NCBI RefSeq assembly: GCF_003721245.1
Contig: NZ_RIZG01000008.1
Span: 1-64,000, forward strand
DNA length: 64,000 nt
Reading direction: 5' to 3'
Source: Marinomonas hwangdonensis
GTDB taxonomy: Bacteria > Pseudomonadota > Gammaproteobacteria > Pseudomonadales > Marinomonadaceae
Each line of letters opens with the position of its first letter. Position 1 is the first letter of the stretch. Under the pieces are notes generated by a model that was given only the letters and a program-made list of their open reading frames with translations, was not told where the DNA came from and did not search any database. The translations under genes were made by a program, and so were the position numbers. Shown piece by piece: positions 23,069 to 33,493 of this stretch.

Positions 23069-23974
23069 ATGAAAATCGCAATACTTTCTCGTAACCCTCG
23101 ACTTTATTCTACTCGTCGCTTAGTTGAAGCGGGTGAGCAGCTTGGTCATGAAGTCGATGTTATTGACACAATGCACTGTTACATGGACATCACCAGTAGC
23201 AACCCCGTGGTTCGTTACAATGGCGAACCTCTGCCTAGATACGATGCTGTGATTCCTCGCATTGGTGCGTCGGTAACATTTTATGGTACGGCGGTGGTAA
23301 GGCAGTTTGAGATGATGGGCACTTACAGTATTAATGAATCTGTTGCCATTAGCCGTTCGCGCGATAAATTGCGATCTTTGCAGTTAATGTCTCGAAAGGG
23401 CTTGGGTTTGCCTAAAACGGGATTTGCTCACCATCCAGATAAAATAGGGGACTTGCTGAAAAACGTAGGCGGAGCCCCAGTGGTTATTAAGTTATTAGAA
23501 GGCACGCAAGGTATTGGTGTTGTTTTGGCGGAGTCAAACAAAACAGCAGAATCCATCATTGAGGCTTTTATGGGGTTGAAGGCCAATATTCTGGTGCAAG
23601 AGTACATTAAAGAAGCGGGTGGTGCGGATATCCGCTGTTTAGTCGTCGGCGGTAAGGTCATTGCCGCAATGAAAAGACAGGGTGCTGAAGGAGAGTTTCG
23701 CTCAAATCTGCACCGTGGTGGTAAGGCGTCACTGGTGAAATTGTCGCCAGAAGAAAGACGCACTGCTGTTGAAGCGGCAAAAGTGATGGGGCTTAACATG
23801 TGTGGTGTGGATATTTTGCGTTCCAATAACGGCCCTTTGATTATGGAAGTAAACTCGTCACCCGGTCTAGAAGGGATTGAAAAGGCGACAGGGAAAGACG
23901 TTGCTGCCATGATCATTCAGCACATCGAAAAGTCTTCTTTGTTGAGCAGCACAAAGACGAAGGGTAGAGGTTAA
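23069..23974 (+). CDS. rimK: Ribosomal protein S6 glutamate ligase RimK
   Basis: An ATP-grasp ligase that adds glutamates to the C-terminus of ribosomal protein S6. The ATG at 23069 with AAAGGAC upstream gives 301 residues (E. coli 300), and the sequence is closely E. coli-like throughout: [15 protein letters not shown], the YDAVIPRIG region, the ATP-grasp core (about 105-290, [18 protein letters not shown]) and the metal site [17 protein letters not shown]. The stop overlaps the start of the next gene by one base (TAATG), so the two proteins are translationally coupled. Confidence 0.95.
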   Translation: MKIAILSRNPRLYSTRRLVEAGEQLGHEVDVIDTMHCYMDITSSNPVVRYNGEPLPRYDAVIPRIGASVTFYGTAVVRQFEMMGTYSINESVAISRSRDKLRSLQLMSRKGLGLPKTGFAHHPDKIGDLLKNVGGAPVVIKLLEGTQGIGVVLAESNKTAESIIEAFMGLKANILVQEYIKEAGGADIRCLVVGGKVIAAMKRQGAEGEFRSNLHRGGKASLVKLSPEERRTAVEAAKVMGLNMCGVDILRSNNGPLIMEVNSSPGLEGIEKATGKDVAAMIIQHIEKSSLLSSTKTKGRG

Positions 23975-24996
23975 TGAGAGAAACGGTTCTAACCATCGGC
24001 GATACGAATATTCACTTAGGTGGCACGGCTAGAATAGAAGTGCCTATGGTGAAGTTGTACACGGATACCAACATGTCTATGCCTGTTTTTGTAAAACGTG
24101 GCAAACGCCATGGACCGACGCTTTTTATCAGTGCGGCTATCCATGGTGACGAGCTAAATGGTATTGAAATCATCAGTCGTATCATACAAAGTAAATATTT
24201 AGAGAGTTTAAAAGGTACCCTGATTGCTGTTCCGATTGTGAATGGCTATGGTGTGCTCAGTCAAAGCCGATATTTACCAGACCGTCGAGATTTGAACCGT
24301 TCTTTTCCTGGCTCTAAAAGAGGTTCTTTAGCGGGTCGAGTGGCAGACCGTTTTTTAAATGAAATTGTCGCTAAAGCTGATTACGGAATTGATCTTCATA
24401 CGGGCAGTTTGCATCGTACTAATTTACCGCAAATACGCGCCAACCTTGATGACCGTGAAACTCTTGCGATTGCCAGAGCTTTTGGTGTTCCTGTCATTAT
24501 GAATGCTAATTTGCGAGACGGCTCGTTGCGTGAGTGCGCCAATGATGTTGGCGCTAAGGTGATTCTATATGAAGCGGGTGAAGCGCTTCGCTTTGATGAG
24601 TTTTCAATCAGGGCGGGGGTTCAAGGCATTATTGGTGTGATGCGTCACCTCAATATGTTACCGAAGTCGCGCAGTAAAAAAATGTTTCCTGAGCCGAAGA
24701 TTGCAAGAAGCAGTAGTTGGGTGCGCGCAACAGACAGTGGTTTTACTACTCACCTTAAAGCATTAGGAGATCTCGTTGAAGAGGGAGACGTGCTGGCGGA
24801 AATAAAAGATCCATATGGGGATATTTTAGACAGAGTGCTGTGTAAAAACGGTGGCATTATTATTGGCAAACAGAATATCCCTTTGGTGCAAGAAGGTGAG
24901 GCTATGTACCATATAGCGCATTACTCATCGGCTGACGTTGTCGCGGGTTATATGGAAACTATGCAAGATGAGTTGATGGATAACAAGATGGATTAG
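23974..24996 (+). CDS. Succinylglutamate desuccinylase/aspartoacylase family protein, coupled to rimK
   Basis: A 340-residue Zn-dependent hydrolase of the AstE/AspA (M14-like) family. The metal ligands are in HGDELNG (His and Glu, about 50-56) with the second His in DLHTGS (about 139), and the RRDLNRSFPG substrate motif is at about 106-114. The start overlaps the rimK stop, so it is made with RimK. Genes of this family are often beside rimK; a role in removing glutamates or amides from RimK products is an attractive inference but is not shown by sequence. The C-terminal part (about 240-330) forms a biotinyl-like beta domain. Confidence 0.88.
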   Translation: MRETVLTIGDTNIHLGGTARIEVPMVKLYTDTNMSMPVFVKRGKRHGPTLFISAAIHGDELNGIEIISRIIQSKYLESLKGTLIAVPIVNGYGVLSQSRYLPDRRDLNRSFPGSKRGSLAGRVADRFLNEIVAKADYGIDLHTGSLHRTNLPQIRANLDDRETLAIARAFGVPVIMNANLRDGSLRECANDVGAKVILYEAGEALRFDEFSIRAGVQGIIGVMRHLNMLPKSRSKKMFPEPKIARSSSWVRATDSGFTTHLKALGDLVEEGDVLAEIKDPYGDILDRVLCKNGGIIIGKQNIPLVQEGEAMYHIAHYSSADVVAGYMETMQDELMDNKMD

Positions 24997-25107
24997 TGTT
25001 ATTCATAGACCATAATTAGCAAACGATTTCCCTTGTCATCATTGGTGCGTTGTCTGATTTAGATGTTGAAATGCTAGATATGTCTTTATTCTAGTTACTA
25101 TAATTAT

Positions 25108-25144
25108 AAAAAAGCGCCATGCAAATTAAGCATGGCGCTTTTTT
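25108..25144. terminator. Bidirectional terminator between the rimK pair and ygiQ
   Basis: A 15-base perfect stem AAAAAAGCGCCATGC/GCATGGCGCTTTTTT with a seven-base loop, between convergent genes. Confidence 0.95.
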
Positions 25145-25167
25145 ATGTCTGTTATTTTGTAAACTTA

Positions 25168-27408
25168 TTACTGTTGGCGAGACTTTACTTTTGTCTTGCG
25201 TCGTTTTGTTGGAGTAGCTGTAACGCCGCCGTTGTTGTTTTTACGGCGAGCTTTTTCAGCAGCAGCATTCTTTTCCATAGTCGGTCTGTTTGATGTATGA
25301 GAAGCCCCTGTTGCTTGACCTGGTTTGGCTTTTTGAGGACGACGGCGTACCTGTCTGTCTTTTTCCTCAGCAGGGACCAGCTTATTATCGCCATGGCCAA
25401 TAAGGTCAGGGCGTCCCATTTTGATTAAGCTGTCGCGCAACGCTTGCCAGTTGCTCGGATCGTGATAACGCAAGAAACCTTTTTGGACAGTGCGTTGCTT
25501 AGCGTCTTTAGGGGTATAAACGTCTTCACTTTTATATGTAACCGGTTTTAGCGGGTTTTTGCCAGAATGGTACATCGCTGTTGCTAATGACATGGGCGAT
25601 GGGTAAAACGTTTGTACTTGATCTGGTTTGAAATCATTGGTTTTTAACCAGACGGCAAGGTTGAGCATATCTTCGTCTGAGCTACCTGGATGAGCCGCAA
25701 TAAAGTAAGGAATCAAATGTTGTTTCTTACCCGCTTCTTTGGAATATTTATCAAACATGCGCTTGAAGCGGTCGTATGTTCCCATTCCAGGCTTCATCAT
25801 TTTTGATAAGGTGCCTTCTTCTGAGTGCTCTGGCGCAATTTTTAGTAAGCCGCCCACGTGGTGGGTGACAAGCTCACGAACGTACTCAGGATCTTCTACC
25901 GCAAGGTCATAACGCAAGCCTGAAGCGATAGAGACGGTATGAATACCTTCCACCGCACGCGTCTTACGATACAGTTGTGTGGTTGGGCTATGATCGGTAT
26001 TTAAGTTAGAGCAAATAGTCGGATACACACAAGACAGTTTTCGACATGAGGCTTGGACTTCATCGTCGTTGCAATTCAGTGTGTACATGTTGGAAGTAGG
26101 TCCACCCAGGTCAGAAATGTGGCCTGTGAAGCCTGGTACTTTATCCTTGATGTCTTCAATTTCTTTCAAGATAGATTCGTGTGAACGGGATTGAATCACT
26201 CGTCCTTCGTGCTCGGTAATCGAACAAAAAGTACAGCCACCAAAACAGCCGCGCATGATATTGATCGATGTCTTAATCATATCATAAGCCGGAATGCGGG
26301 CTTTTTTGTATTTCGGGTGCGGCACACGCGCATAAGGCAAATCAAACACGCCGTCCATTTCAGGTGTTTCTAATGGAATCGGTGGTGGATTAACCCAAAT
26401 TTCTTTCTTGCCATGTTTTTGAATCAAGGCCCGGGCATTATGTGGGTTTGATTCAAGATGCAAGATACGAGAGGTGTGCGCGTACAAAACGGGATCTTTG
26501 GATACTTTTTCAAAAGACGGTAAACGAATATACGTTTTTTCAGGATCGAGCTTTTCACCGCGACGCAGCGGTGCAGGAATCACACGGATTGGCATGACAT
26601 CGGACTCGTCTTCATCCTTAGTCTGACATTTTCCTTCTGGAATGTATTCGTAAGGGCTGTAGATCTGATCGACTTTGCCTGGCCAATCAACACGTGTTGA
26701 GTCAATTTCAGTGTAGCCACCAGGCGGTGCATTACGAACAATGGTAGTGCCGCGAATGTCTGTGAGTTCGTCAAGCGTCTTCCCCATTGCCATTTGATGG
26801 GTGACTTCAATCATGGCGCGTTCCGCGTTGCCGTACAGCAAAATATCCGCAGTAGAGTCGATTAATACTGAGCGGCGCACTTCATCGCTCCAGTAGTCGT
26901 ATTGAGCAATGCGTCGCAGGCTGGCCTCAATGCCACCAATCATCACAGGAACATCATGAAAGGCTTCTTTACAGCGCTGAGAGTACACAATAACCGCCCG
27001 GTCAGGGCGTTTTCCGCCAACGCCATAGGGCGTATAGGCATCGTCATTACGTACTTTTAAATCGGCGGTATAGCGGTTTATCAAGGAGTCCATGTTGCCA
27101 GCGGTAACGCCAAAATACAGATTAGGGCGACCAAGGCGCATAAAATCGTCTGTGTTGCGCCAATCGGGCTGATCGATAATGCCCACCCGGTAGCCTTGCG
27201 CTTCTAATAAGCGACCTAATACGGCCATGCCAAAACTTGGGTGATCCACATAAGCATCACCGGAGACAATGATCACATCACAGCTGTCCCAACCAAGGGC
27301 ATCCATTTCCTCTCTGGTGGTAGGAAGAAAAGGGGAAACACCATAACACTCGGCCCAATACAATGGGTAAGAAAAGAGTTGCTTGGCGGTTTTATGTCGT
27401 TTGGTCAT
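25168..27408 (-). CDS. ygiQ: YgiQ family radical SAM protein
   Basis: A large (746 residues) B12-independent radical SAM protein of the UPF0313/YgiQ family, found in many bacteria but without an established reaction. The N-terminal cobalamin-like fold covers about 40-200, and the radical SAM core follows with cluster ligands Cys388, Cys392 and Cys395 (CFGGCTFC). The C-terminus (about 660-746) is Lys/Arg-rich and low in complexity, likely a nucleic-acid-binding tail, also seen in relatives. It is convergent with the rimK pair and monocistronic. Confidence 0.92.
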   Translation of the reverse strand: MTKRHKTAKQLFSYPLYWAECYGVSPFLPTTREEMDALGWDSCDVIIVSGDAYVDHPSFGMAVLGRLLEAQGYRVGIIDQPDWRNTDDFMRLGRPNLYFGVTAGNMDSLINRYTADLKVRNDDAYTPYGVGGKRPDRAVIVYSQRCKEAFHDVPVMIGGIEASLRRIAQYDYWSDEVRRSVLIDSTADILLYGNAERAMIEVTHQMAMGKTLDELTDIRGTTIVRNAPPGGYTEIDSTRVDWPGKVDQIYSPYEYIPEGKCQTKDEDESDVMPIRVIPAPLRRGEKLDPEKTYIRLPSFEKVSKDPVLYAHTSRILHLESNPHNARALIQKHGKKEIWVNPPPIPLETPEMDGVFDLPYARVPHPKYKKARIPAYDMIKTSINIMRGCFGGCTFCSITEHEGRVIQSRSHESILKEIEDIKDKVPGFTGHISDLGGPTSNMYTLNCNDDEVQASCRKLSCVYPTICSNLNTDHSPTTQLYRKTRAVEGIHTVSIASGLRYDLAVEDPEYVRELVTHHVGGLLKIAPEHSEEGTLSKMMKPGMGTYDRFKRMFDKYSKEAGKKQHLIPYFIAAHPGSSDEDMLNLAVWLKTNDFKPDQVQTFYPSPMSLATAMYHSGKNPLKPVTYKSEDVYTPKDAKQRTVQKGFLRYHDPSNWQALRDSLIKMGRPDLIGHGDNKLVPAEEKDRQVRRRPQKAKPGQATGASHTSNRPTMEKNAAAEKARRKNNNGGVTATPTKRRKTKVKSRQQ

Positions 27409-27553
27409 GGTCTACTCTTGGTATCAGTGTAACGGCGGATTTTGCTTGATGGCGATTACTAGGATACGCGCTTTATCAGGAAAAATGGTTGTGCATTATC
27501 CCAGAAAAAGGGGAATGTAAATAGCCCATAGACCGCTAACTTACTAGGATAAA

Positions 27554-28198
27554 CTAGTGTTGTAAGCGCCACACACTTTCTTCGAAGAGGTGGTGCCCCA
27601 GCGCTTTGTATTCTTCTGTTGTTTGCACAAGGTTTTCAACCGCGATTTTTTGCATGCCCGGGCCCCACAAGTCACTCAGTTCCGTTTCATCAACCGAAAA
27701 AGGAGGGCCTTGTTTGTCGCCGTCATAGCGTAGCGAGATTAACAAAATCGACGCCGAGGAAGATAATAAGCCCAGCGTATGAGTGACGTATTCTTTGCGG
27801 CGCGAGGCGGGCATGGCCACCATGGCTGCTCGGTCGTAACAAGCGTCAAACCCAGATTCGGTAAACTGAAAATAGTCTCCCTCAACCACGCGCAGTGGTA
27901 AATCATGCACCTTGTGTACTTTTAAATCGCCTTCTTGATGGGTTTCAAATGTGAAATCGTTGTCGCCCAAAAACTGGATGACGGCCAAAGAAGACAATTC
28001 AACGCCAGTGACCTCATAGCCTTGTTCTGCGAGCCAAATCAAATCATTGGATTTGCCACACAGTGGCACAAGAACACGACTGCCTTTGGGTAGGGATGGC
28101 CAATAGTTTACTAACTTTGGGTTGACCCCTTCCATGTGAAAGTCAATGCCGTTCGATCGCCATCTTTCTAACCAGAATTCGTTCGTAATCACGGTCAC
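27554..28198 (-). CDS. tpm: Thiopurine S-methyltransferase (TPMT)
   Basis: A 214-residue SAM-dependent methyltransferase of the TPMT family. Bacterial members methylate thiopurines and also selenium and tellurium oxyanions. The SAM motif is LVPLCGKSNDLIWLAEQGYEVTGVELS (about 40-67, given in part), and the EGDYFQFTESGFDACYDRAAMVA segment is typical. The start is the ATG at 28198. It is separated from ygiQ by 145 bases and divergent from the ybaM-like gene. Confidence 0.93.
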   Translation of the reverse strand: MTVITNEFWLERWRSNGIDFHMEGVNPKLVNYWPSLPKGSRVLVPLCGKSNDLIWLAEQGYEVTGVELSSLAVIQFLGDNDFTFETHQEGDLKVHKVHDLPLRVVEGDYFQFTESGFDACYDRAAMVAMPASRRKEYVTHTLGLLSSSASILLISLRYDGDKQGPPFSVDETELSDLWGPGMQKIAVENLVQTTEEYKALGHHLFEESVWRLQH

Positions 28199-28383
28199 CT
28201 CAGCAAATTGGGTTTGTTATTGGTTTGCCTGTATTATGGCTGTTTTTTTATCATGGTAGCCAGTATAAATAAGCGACTAAATCTATTCTTACTTTGTCTT
28301 CTACCGCTTGTTTTTCTGTTTATACGTTTCATTCATTGAAATGGCTTCTTCGTTAAATAGGCCATAAGTAATAGGAAGTGACT

Positions 28384-28566
28384 ATGTCGTCTTTAGATTT
28401 TGCCCCGGACCACGTTAAATTGGCGGTTGATTTGATCGAGTTACTGGAAAGTAATCATGTGGAAGTTGATGTCGCTGTGGATGCGCTTACCTTAGTGCTG
28501 CACGATTTTGAGCGTAAGCAAGAGAGTAGCCGCCTTGAAAAAGCCAATTTACCGCCAAACAAATAA
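28384..28566 (+). CDS. YbaM-like small protein (DUF2496)
   Basis: A 60-residue protein resembling E. coli YbaM: the first half, DFAPDHVKLAVDLIELLESN, is nearly the same as the YbaM motif DDVKLAVDLI.LLE. The ATG at 28384 with AGGAAG upstream is preferred over the GTG six bases earlier. Function is unknown; the sequence is helical and acidic and probably binds another protein. Only 27 bases separate it from the LRR kinase gene, so they are probably co-transcribed, which may point to a common role. Confidence 0.85.
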   Translation: MSSLDFAPDHVKLAVDLIELLESNHVEVDVAVDALTLVLHDFERKQESSRLEKANLPPNK

Positions 28567-28593
28567 ACCAACATACTGTAAGAGACCGATATT

Positions 28594-29841
28594 TTGCACA
28601 CACTTGAGCAACTTAACCAAGGGTTATTAAAAGGCGTAGAACGTCTACAACTGTCTGAAAATTTGACCACTTTTCCTAACGCTATTTTTGATCTTGCTGA
28701 CAGTTTAGAAATCCTAGATTTGTCCAATAACGATTTAAGTGAATTGCCCGCGGAATTACCGCGTCTAAAAAAGCTGCGTATTCTGTTTTGTTCCAATAAT
28801 CGCTTTACTAAACTGCCAGATGTATTGGGGCAGTGTCCACACTTGGAAATGATTGGCTTCAAAAGCAACCAGATTAACGAGGTGTCATCTGCGTCCTTAC
28901 CGACAAAGACCCGATGGTTGATTCTCACTGATAATCAAATAACACAACTGCCGGAGGATCTAGGAAGGTTAGTGCGTTTGCAAAAACTCGCATTAGCAGG
29001 GAATCGTTTAACGTCCCTTCCTGACACCATCAAAGATTGTCAGAAATTGGAACTGATTCGCTTGTCTGCGAATCGTTTAGCCGCGTTTCCTGATGTGTTA
29101 TTAACCTTGCCTCGTTTGGCGTGGTTGGCATTTTCTGGTAACCCTTTTTGCGCAGATCGTGATCCCCATAATGAATTTAATACAGTAGCCTTTAAGGATT
29201 TGGCTCTGCATCAGGTGCTAGGTCAAGGTGCTTCAGGCGTGATTTCACTGGCAACATGGCGACAAAATGTCTTTAATTTTGCGGACACTGTGGCAGTAAA
29301 AGTATTCAAGGGTGAGGTCACTAGTGATGGCTATCCCGAAGATGAGTTAGATGCTTGCCTCGCGGTGGGAAATCACCCCAATCTTGTTAAACCGCTGGCG
29401 AAAGTGACAGAACAGGATTGCTCAGCATTGGTCATGGAGCTAATACCGAATCACTATACCAATCTTGGCTTACCACCAAGTTTAGCGTCTTGTACACGAG
29501 ATACCTTCCCTTCGCATCTGTCGTTTTCCATTGAAAAGATTGCGTATATCATCGAGCAAGTCGAACAGTTAGTGACGTATTTTTGCGCAAAAAAAGTCAG
29601 TCATGGTGACTTATATGCTCACAACACTTTAATCGACGATCAGGGGCATGTTTTGTTTGGGGATTTTGGTGCTGCCTCTAAATACGCAAATTTAACAGCG
29701 CAGCAACAGCGAGGGATTGAGCAAATTGAGCGCCGCGCTTTGGGCTTTTTTATTGATGATATACTAGGGTTATGTGCTGAAGAAGAACGAAATAGTAAGC
29801 TTTTTGAGGTGCTTTCTTCACACGCTTTTGTTTCAGTATAA
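28594..29841 (+). CDS. Leucine-rich-repeat protein kinase
   Basis: A 415-residue fusion of about seven leucine-rich repeats (about 15-180, of the LxxLxLxxNxLxxLP bacterial type) and a eukaryotic-like Ser/Thr kinase domain (about 200-410). Kinase motifs seen: glycine loop LGQGASGV (209-216), Lys236 in VAVKVF, catalytic loop HGDLYAHN (337-344) with Asp339 and Asn344, and DFG at 357-359. HGD in place of HRD marks a non-RD kinase without classical activation-loop control. There is no signal or membrane helix, so it is cytosolic. The only in-frame start is TTG at 28594. The substrate is unknown. Confidence 0.88.
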   Translation: MHTLEQLNQGLLKGVERLQLSENLTTFPNAIFDLADSLEILDLSNNDLSELPAELPRLKKLRILFCSNNRFTKLPDVLGQCPHLEMIGFKSNQINEVSSASLPTKTRWLILTDNQITQLPEDLGRLVRLQKLALAGNRLTSLPDTIKDCQKLELIRLSANRLAAFPDVLLTLPRLAWLAFSGNPFCADRDPHNEFNTVAFKDLALHQVLGQGASGVISLATWRQNVFNFADTVAVKVFKGEVTSDGYPEDELDACLAVGNHPNLVKPLAKVTEQDCSALVMELIPNHYTNLGLPPSLASCTRDTFPSHLSFSIEKIAYIIEQVEQLVTYFCAKKVSHGDLYAHNTLIDDQGHVLFGDFGAASKYANLTAQQQRGIEQIERRALGFFIDDILGLCAEEERNSKLFEVLSSHAFVSV

Positions 29842-29871
29842 ACGTTAACTTTAGACTGTCAAAAGAGGTAT

Positions 29872-29908
29872 AAAAAAAGCCCTGTGATTTACTATAAAAA
29901 AACAGGGC
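29872..29908 (-). terminator. Terminator of ribH
   Basis: GCCCTGT and ACAGGGC arms (29879-29885 and 29902-29908) followed on the minus strand by seven T. It lies between the convergent LRR kinase and ribH genes. Confidence 0.75.
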
Positions 29909-29945
29909 ATTTCGTGTTCATCACCGTTTTAAAGGTGACAAATTA

Positions 29946-30434
29946 TCATAGACTTTTAGCGTGTTCAGTTAAGCGAATGGCTTGGTCACAAGCGTTGGCA
30001 AGTTCAGTGCCCTTCTTAACAAAGTGGCGACTGAAGTACGTCTTGTGCTCATCATGTTCGTGGAAGTTGTGTGGTGTAAGTACCGCTGTTAAAACAGGGA
30101 CTTCGGTTTCCAATTGAACTTGCATAATCGCATCACAAACGGCTTGTGCTACGAAATCATGGCGATAAATACCACCATCTACAACTAATGCTGTCCCTGC
30201 AATCGCAGAGTAATGACCGCTTTTGGCGAGAAGTTTCGCTTGTAATGGAATTTCGTAAGCGCCAGGTACGGCAATAAGGTCGATCTTAGACGCATCATAG
30301 CCGCGTACTACTAGCTCACTTTTAAATGCGTTGACGCAATTCATCACGATATCTTCATGCCAAGCAGCATGTAAAATAGCGATGCGGTGACTTGCAGGTG
30401 TAAAGTCGATGTTTTTCGTTGAGCTCTGATTCAT
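29946..30434 (-). CDS. ribH: 6,7-dimethyl-8-ribityllumazine synthase, type II (RibH2-like)
   Basis: Lumazine synthase makes the direct riboflavin precursor. The 162-residue protein is of the type II form known from Brucella and Mesorhizobium (decameric), shown by the segments VPGAYEIPL, the VVDGGIYRHDFVA stretch and the VQLETEVPVLTAVLTPHNFHE stretch, rather than the E. coli RibE form. It stands alone, without ribD, ribE or ribBA neighbours. An FMN riboswitch lies 168 bases upstream, and a 31-codon ORF ends on its ATG in an ATGA overlap. A second, general lumazine synthase is expected elsewhere in the genome. Confidence 0.92.
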   Translation of the reverse strand: MNQSSTKNIDFTPASHRIAILHAAWHEDIVMNCVNAFKSELVVRGYDASKIDLIAVPGAYEIPLQAKLLAKSGHYSAIAGTALVVDGGIYRHDFVAQAVCDAIMQVQLETEVPVLTAVLTPHNFHEHDEHKTYFSRHFVKKGTELANACDQAIRLTEHAKSL

Positions 30435-30526
30435 GGTTTTATCCTATAAAAATAAGGTGAATCAGGGCGAACGGGCAGGCAAATACGCCATTTTAATTGG
30501 CATACCATTTGTTGGAACAATTGCAT
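30431..30526 (-). CDS. Possible 31-residue leader peptide upstream of ribH
   Basis: An ORF from ATG at 30526 to TGA at 30431 starts MQLFQQMVCQLKWRICLPV and ends PYFYRIKP; the TGA overlaps the ribH ATG as ATGA. It begins about 75 bases after the riboswitch. The ribosome site is weak (ACCGCTGGTT before the ATG), so it may be chance, but the exact overlap suits translational coupling. No homologue is recognised. Confidence 0.3.
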   Translation of the reverse strand: MQLFQQMVCQLKWRICLPVRPDSPYFYRIKP

Positions 30527-30601
30527 AACCAGCGGTCTGGCTTTACAAGATATGTAACAACAGGACACCACAGAATGGCCTCCAATTGGTTTTGTCTGAC
30601 G

Positions 30602-30770
<169 letters not shown>

Positions 30771-30771
30771 C

Positions 30772-30801
30772 AATATACTCGTTTTATTAGTGGGCTGTCA
30801 A
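30772..30801 (-). promoter_or_regulatory. Promoter of the riboswitch-ribH transcript
   Basis: Minus-strand TTGACA (30801-30796) and TATATT (30777-30772), 18 bases apart, place the transcript start at about 30765, at the beginning of the aptamer. Confidence 0.75.
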
Positions 30802-31088
30802 AGAAAGAAGTAGATAAAAATGGTTATTTTAGGTCTGTCTTGAACTAAAACGTTACGATTTTCAGGTCTTTTTATCTTGGTATTACGCATATCAATAAAA
30901 TTGTTGAGAAGCGGATTCCTCACTAGGGTGAAGACTGTCCTGCCGATCAGATCAAGATTATGTAGTTGGAACCTTAATAGACATTGTCGCCAAAACGAGA
31001 GAGAGTATTCACTCGTAGCAGTTTGATATTGGTCGGGAAGGTATTCGACACAGAAGATTTTTCAGACAATGGTAAACGATGATCAAAG
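30802..31088. other. Intergenic stretch without a recognised gene
   Basis: About 290 bases between the ribH promoter and the lipoprotein terminator. Short ORFs here are not supported by ribosome sites. I see a weak CGAG...CTCG repeat near 30997-31015 and nothing nameable. It may be the remains of a lost gene or a small RNA. Confidence 0.3.
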
Positions 31089-31120
31089 AATCAAACCAGA
31101 GTATGTGCTCTGGTTTGATT
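31089..31120 (-). terminator. Hairpin downstream of the lipoprotein gene
   Basis: A perfect 13-base stem, AATCAAACCAGAG/CTCTGGTTTGATT, with a six-base loop, 15 bases after the stop codon. The T-tract on the minus strand is weak, so it may work by RNA stability as well as termination. Confidence 0.65.
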
Positions 31121-31134
31121 TATTCTGGTGTTGT

Positions 31135-32388
31135 TTATTCTGCCGCTGCGGTGTCCGCTGTTTCTTTCAGTGCAGAGCTTTTTGTTTCTACATCAGCTGT
31201 TTTATTACCTTGCTCAGCTGCGGCTTGTTTTGTTTTTGCCACTTTTTCTGCTAAAGAGTCCGCTAGCGATTGTTTTACATCGGCTAAATTGGCGTTCAGG
31301 GTGCTAATTTTTTCTTCTAAAAGTGCCACATAAGATTTTTGATCCTTTAGTTCTTTGCGAAGCTGTTGCTGTGTTTGAATGGAGACTTCTAGATCTTTTA
31401 AACTCTCTTCAATGAAAGTCACAAGCGCTTTGCCTTGCTCGTCAAATGCAAGATCACGGCGATCTTCAGCTCCTAGGGTATTGCTTATAGACAATAAAAT
31501 TTTCTCATAGCTAATAAGATGATCTTCATAGTCTGCTGGTTGAATTGCTTTCAGCTTTTTGACTGCAAGTGCTATTTGTTCTGCCCTGTTGATAGAGAAT
31601 ATAACCTCTTTGGCCTTGTTTTGAATTTCATCAATGGCTCTTGGGTCTGCAGCAATAAAGGCTGTGGCAGCGGTTAATGAGGCAGAGGCATGAGAAATCG
31701 ATTTTGGAGCATCTTTTGCTGTGTCAGCTTTGATGAGTTTATCTAAAGCGCTTTTGGCATCGGAAAGATAAATTGCAGTGACCGTTTTGATCTCAAGTGC
31801 TCGTTGCTTAGCGACAAGACTGGGTTGAGCTGCAATAGCGGCTGCCGTTTTGTCATTAGCGACTTGATCAACGAGTTTTTTAAGGTCGCTTTCCAGTTCT
31901 TGTACTGTGCTTGGAAAATACTGCTGAGCGTCTATATAGTTAAGCTGAGTGCGGTAATCAAATGTCTCTGATAAAGCGGAAAGTACAGAAGATTTTAGAG
32001 TGGTTGCTTTGGTCATGTATTCATTGAATGTGTTGATGCTTTCGTTTGCGGCATCAATGTTGTTTATAGAACTAAAAAAACCAGAGCTACTGTTTGCTTT
32101 AGACGGATCAAATTCAAATTCTGCATAATATTCTTTGGCTTCTACCAGAGCTTTATTGGCTTCTTCTATGTCTTTTGTAGCAAACCAGTGCAACTCCTCT
32201 TTTATGCTTTGGGTTACTTGCTTGTCGGCGGCATCAATTGCTTGTTTAAGATCGTTAATTTTGATGATGTTTTCTGATTGTTTGGCATCTGCAGCTAAGT
32301 TGGATGCAGAATCAGGATTAGAAGCGCAACCAAATAGCGTCAAAGCCATGAGGGTTGCCAGAGCGGCCGTTTTGAGTTCCTTTTTCAT
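31135..32388 (-). CDS. Hypothetical helical lipoprotein
   Basis: A 417-residue predicted lipoprotein: signal with lipobox LFGC (Cys21), then an almost wholly alpha-helical periplasmic domain rich in Ala, Lys, Glu and Asp, and a heptad-rich segment at about 330-385 (LEVSIQTQQQLRKELKDQ). The C-terminus is low in complexity (Ala/Glu/Thr). No catalytic motif or family was recognised. Length and helix content suggest a spacer or a scaffold spanning the periplasm. It is monocistronic and divergent from dapB, with about 210 bases between the starts. Confidence 0.75.
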   Translation of the reverse strand: MKKELKTAALATLMALTLFGCASNPDSASNLAADAKQSENIIKINDLKQAIDAADKQVTQSIKEELHWFATKDIEEANKALVEAKEYYAEFEFDPSKANSSSGFFSSINNIDAANESINTFNEYMTKATTLKSSVLSALSETFDYRTQLNYIDAQQYFPSTVQELESDLKKLVDQVANDKTAAAIAAQPSLVAKQRALEIKTVTAIYLSDAKSALDKLIKADTAKDAPKSISHASASLTAATAFIAADPRAIDEIQNKAKEVIFSINRAEQIALAVKKLKAIQPADYEDHLISYEKILLSISNTLGAEDRRDLAFDEQGKALVTFIEESLKDLEVSIQTQQQLRKELKDQKSYVALLEEKISTLNANLADVKQSLADSLAEKVAKTKQAAAEQGNKTADVETKSSALKETADTAAAE

Positions 32389-32583
32389 AAATGTATTCCT
32401 TTAATTAATTTTTAAAAACAAAGTGATAAACATTGTAAGGATATTGCCTCTATTCCGTAAGCCTTTTAACAGGCGTTTTTTTAACGTATGTCTTGATGAA
32501 GCGATTAAATCCAATAAAACAGCACCATGCTTATTATTAATGCTGAGATTGACAGTGAATTTTGTTATGGTTTGCCCAGATAA

Positions 32584-33402
<819 letters not shown>

Positions 33403-33441
33403 ATACGACTTTATCTAAAATCAGCACGATTTGACCATGTT

Positions 33442-33473
33442 AAAGCCGATGATTCTACAGGATCGTCGGCTTT
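33442..33473. terminator. Terminator between dapB and the MarR gene
   Basis: A 14-pair stem with two G-T pairs, outer arms AAAGCCGA and TCGGCTTT, loop TACA, between convergent genes. Confidence 0.75.
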
Positions 33474-33493
33474 GTGTTTCTGAAGCGGTTTGG

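Noticed and set aside
31069..31333. Plus-strand ORFs rich in Cys, Ser and Ala over the lipoprotein 3' end
   Set aside because: They are antisense shadows of an Ala/Glu-rich reading frame.
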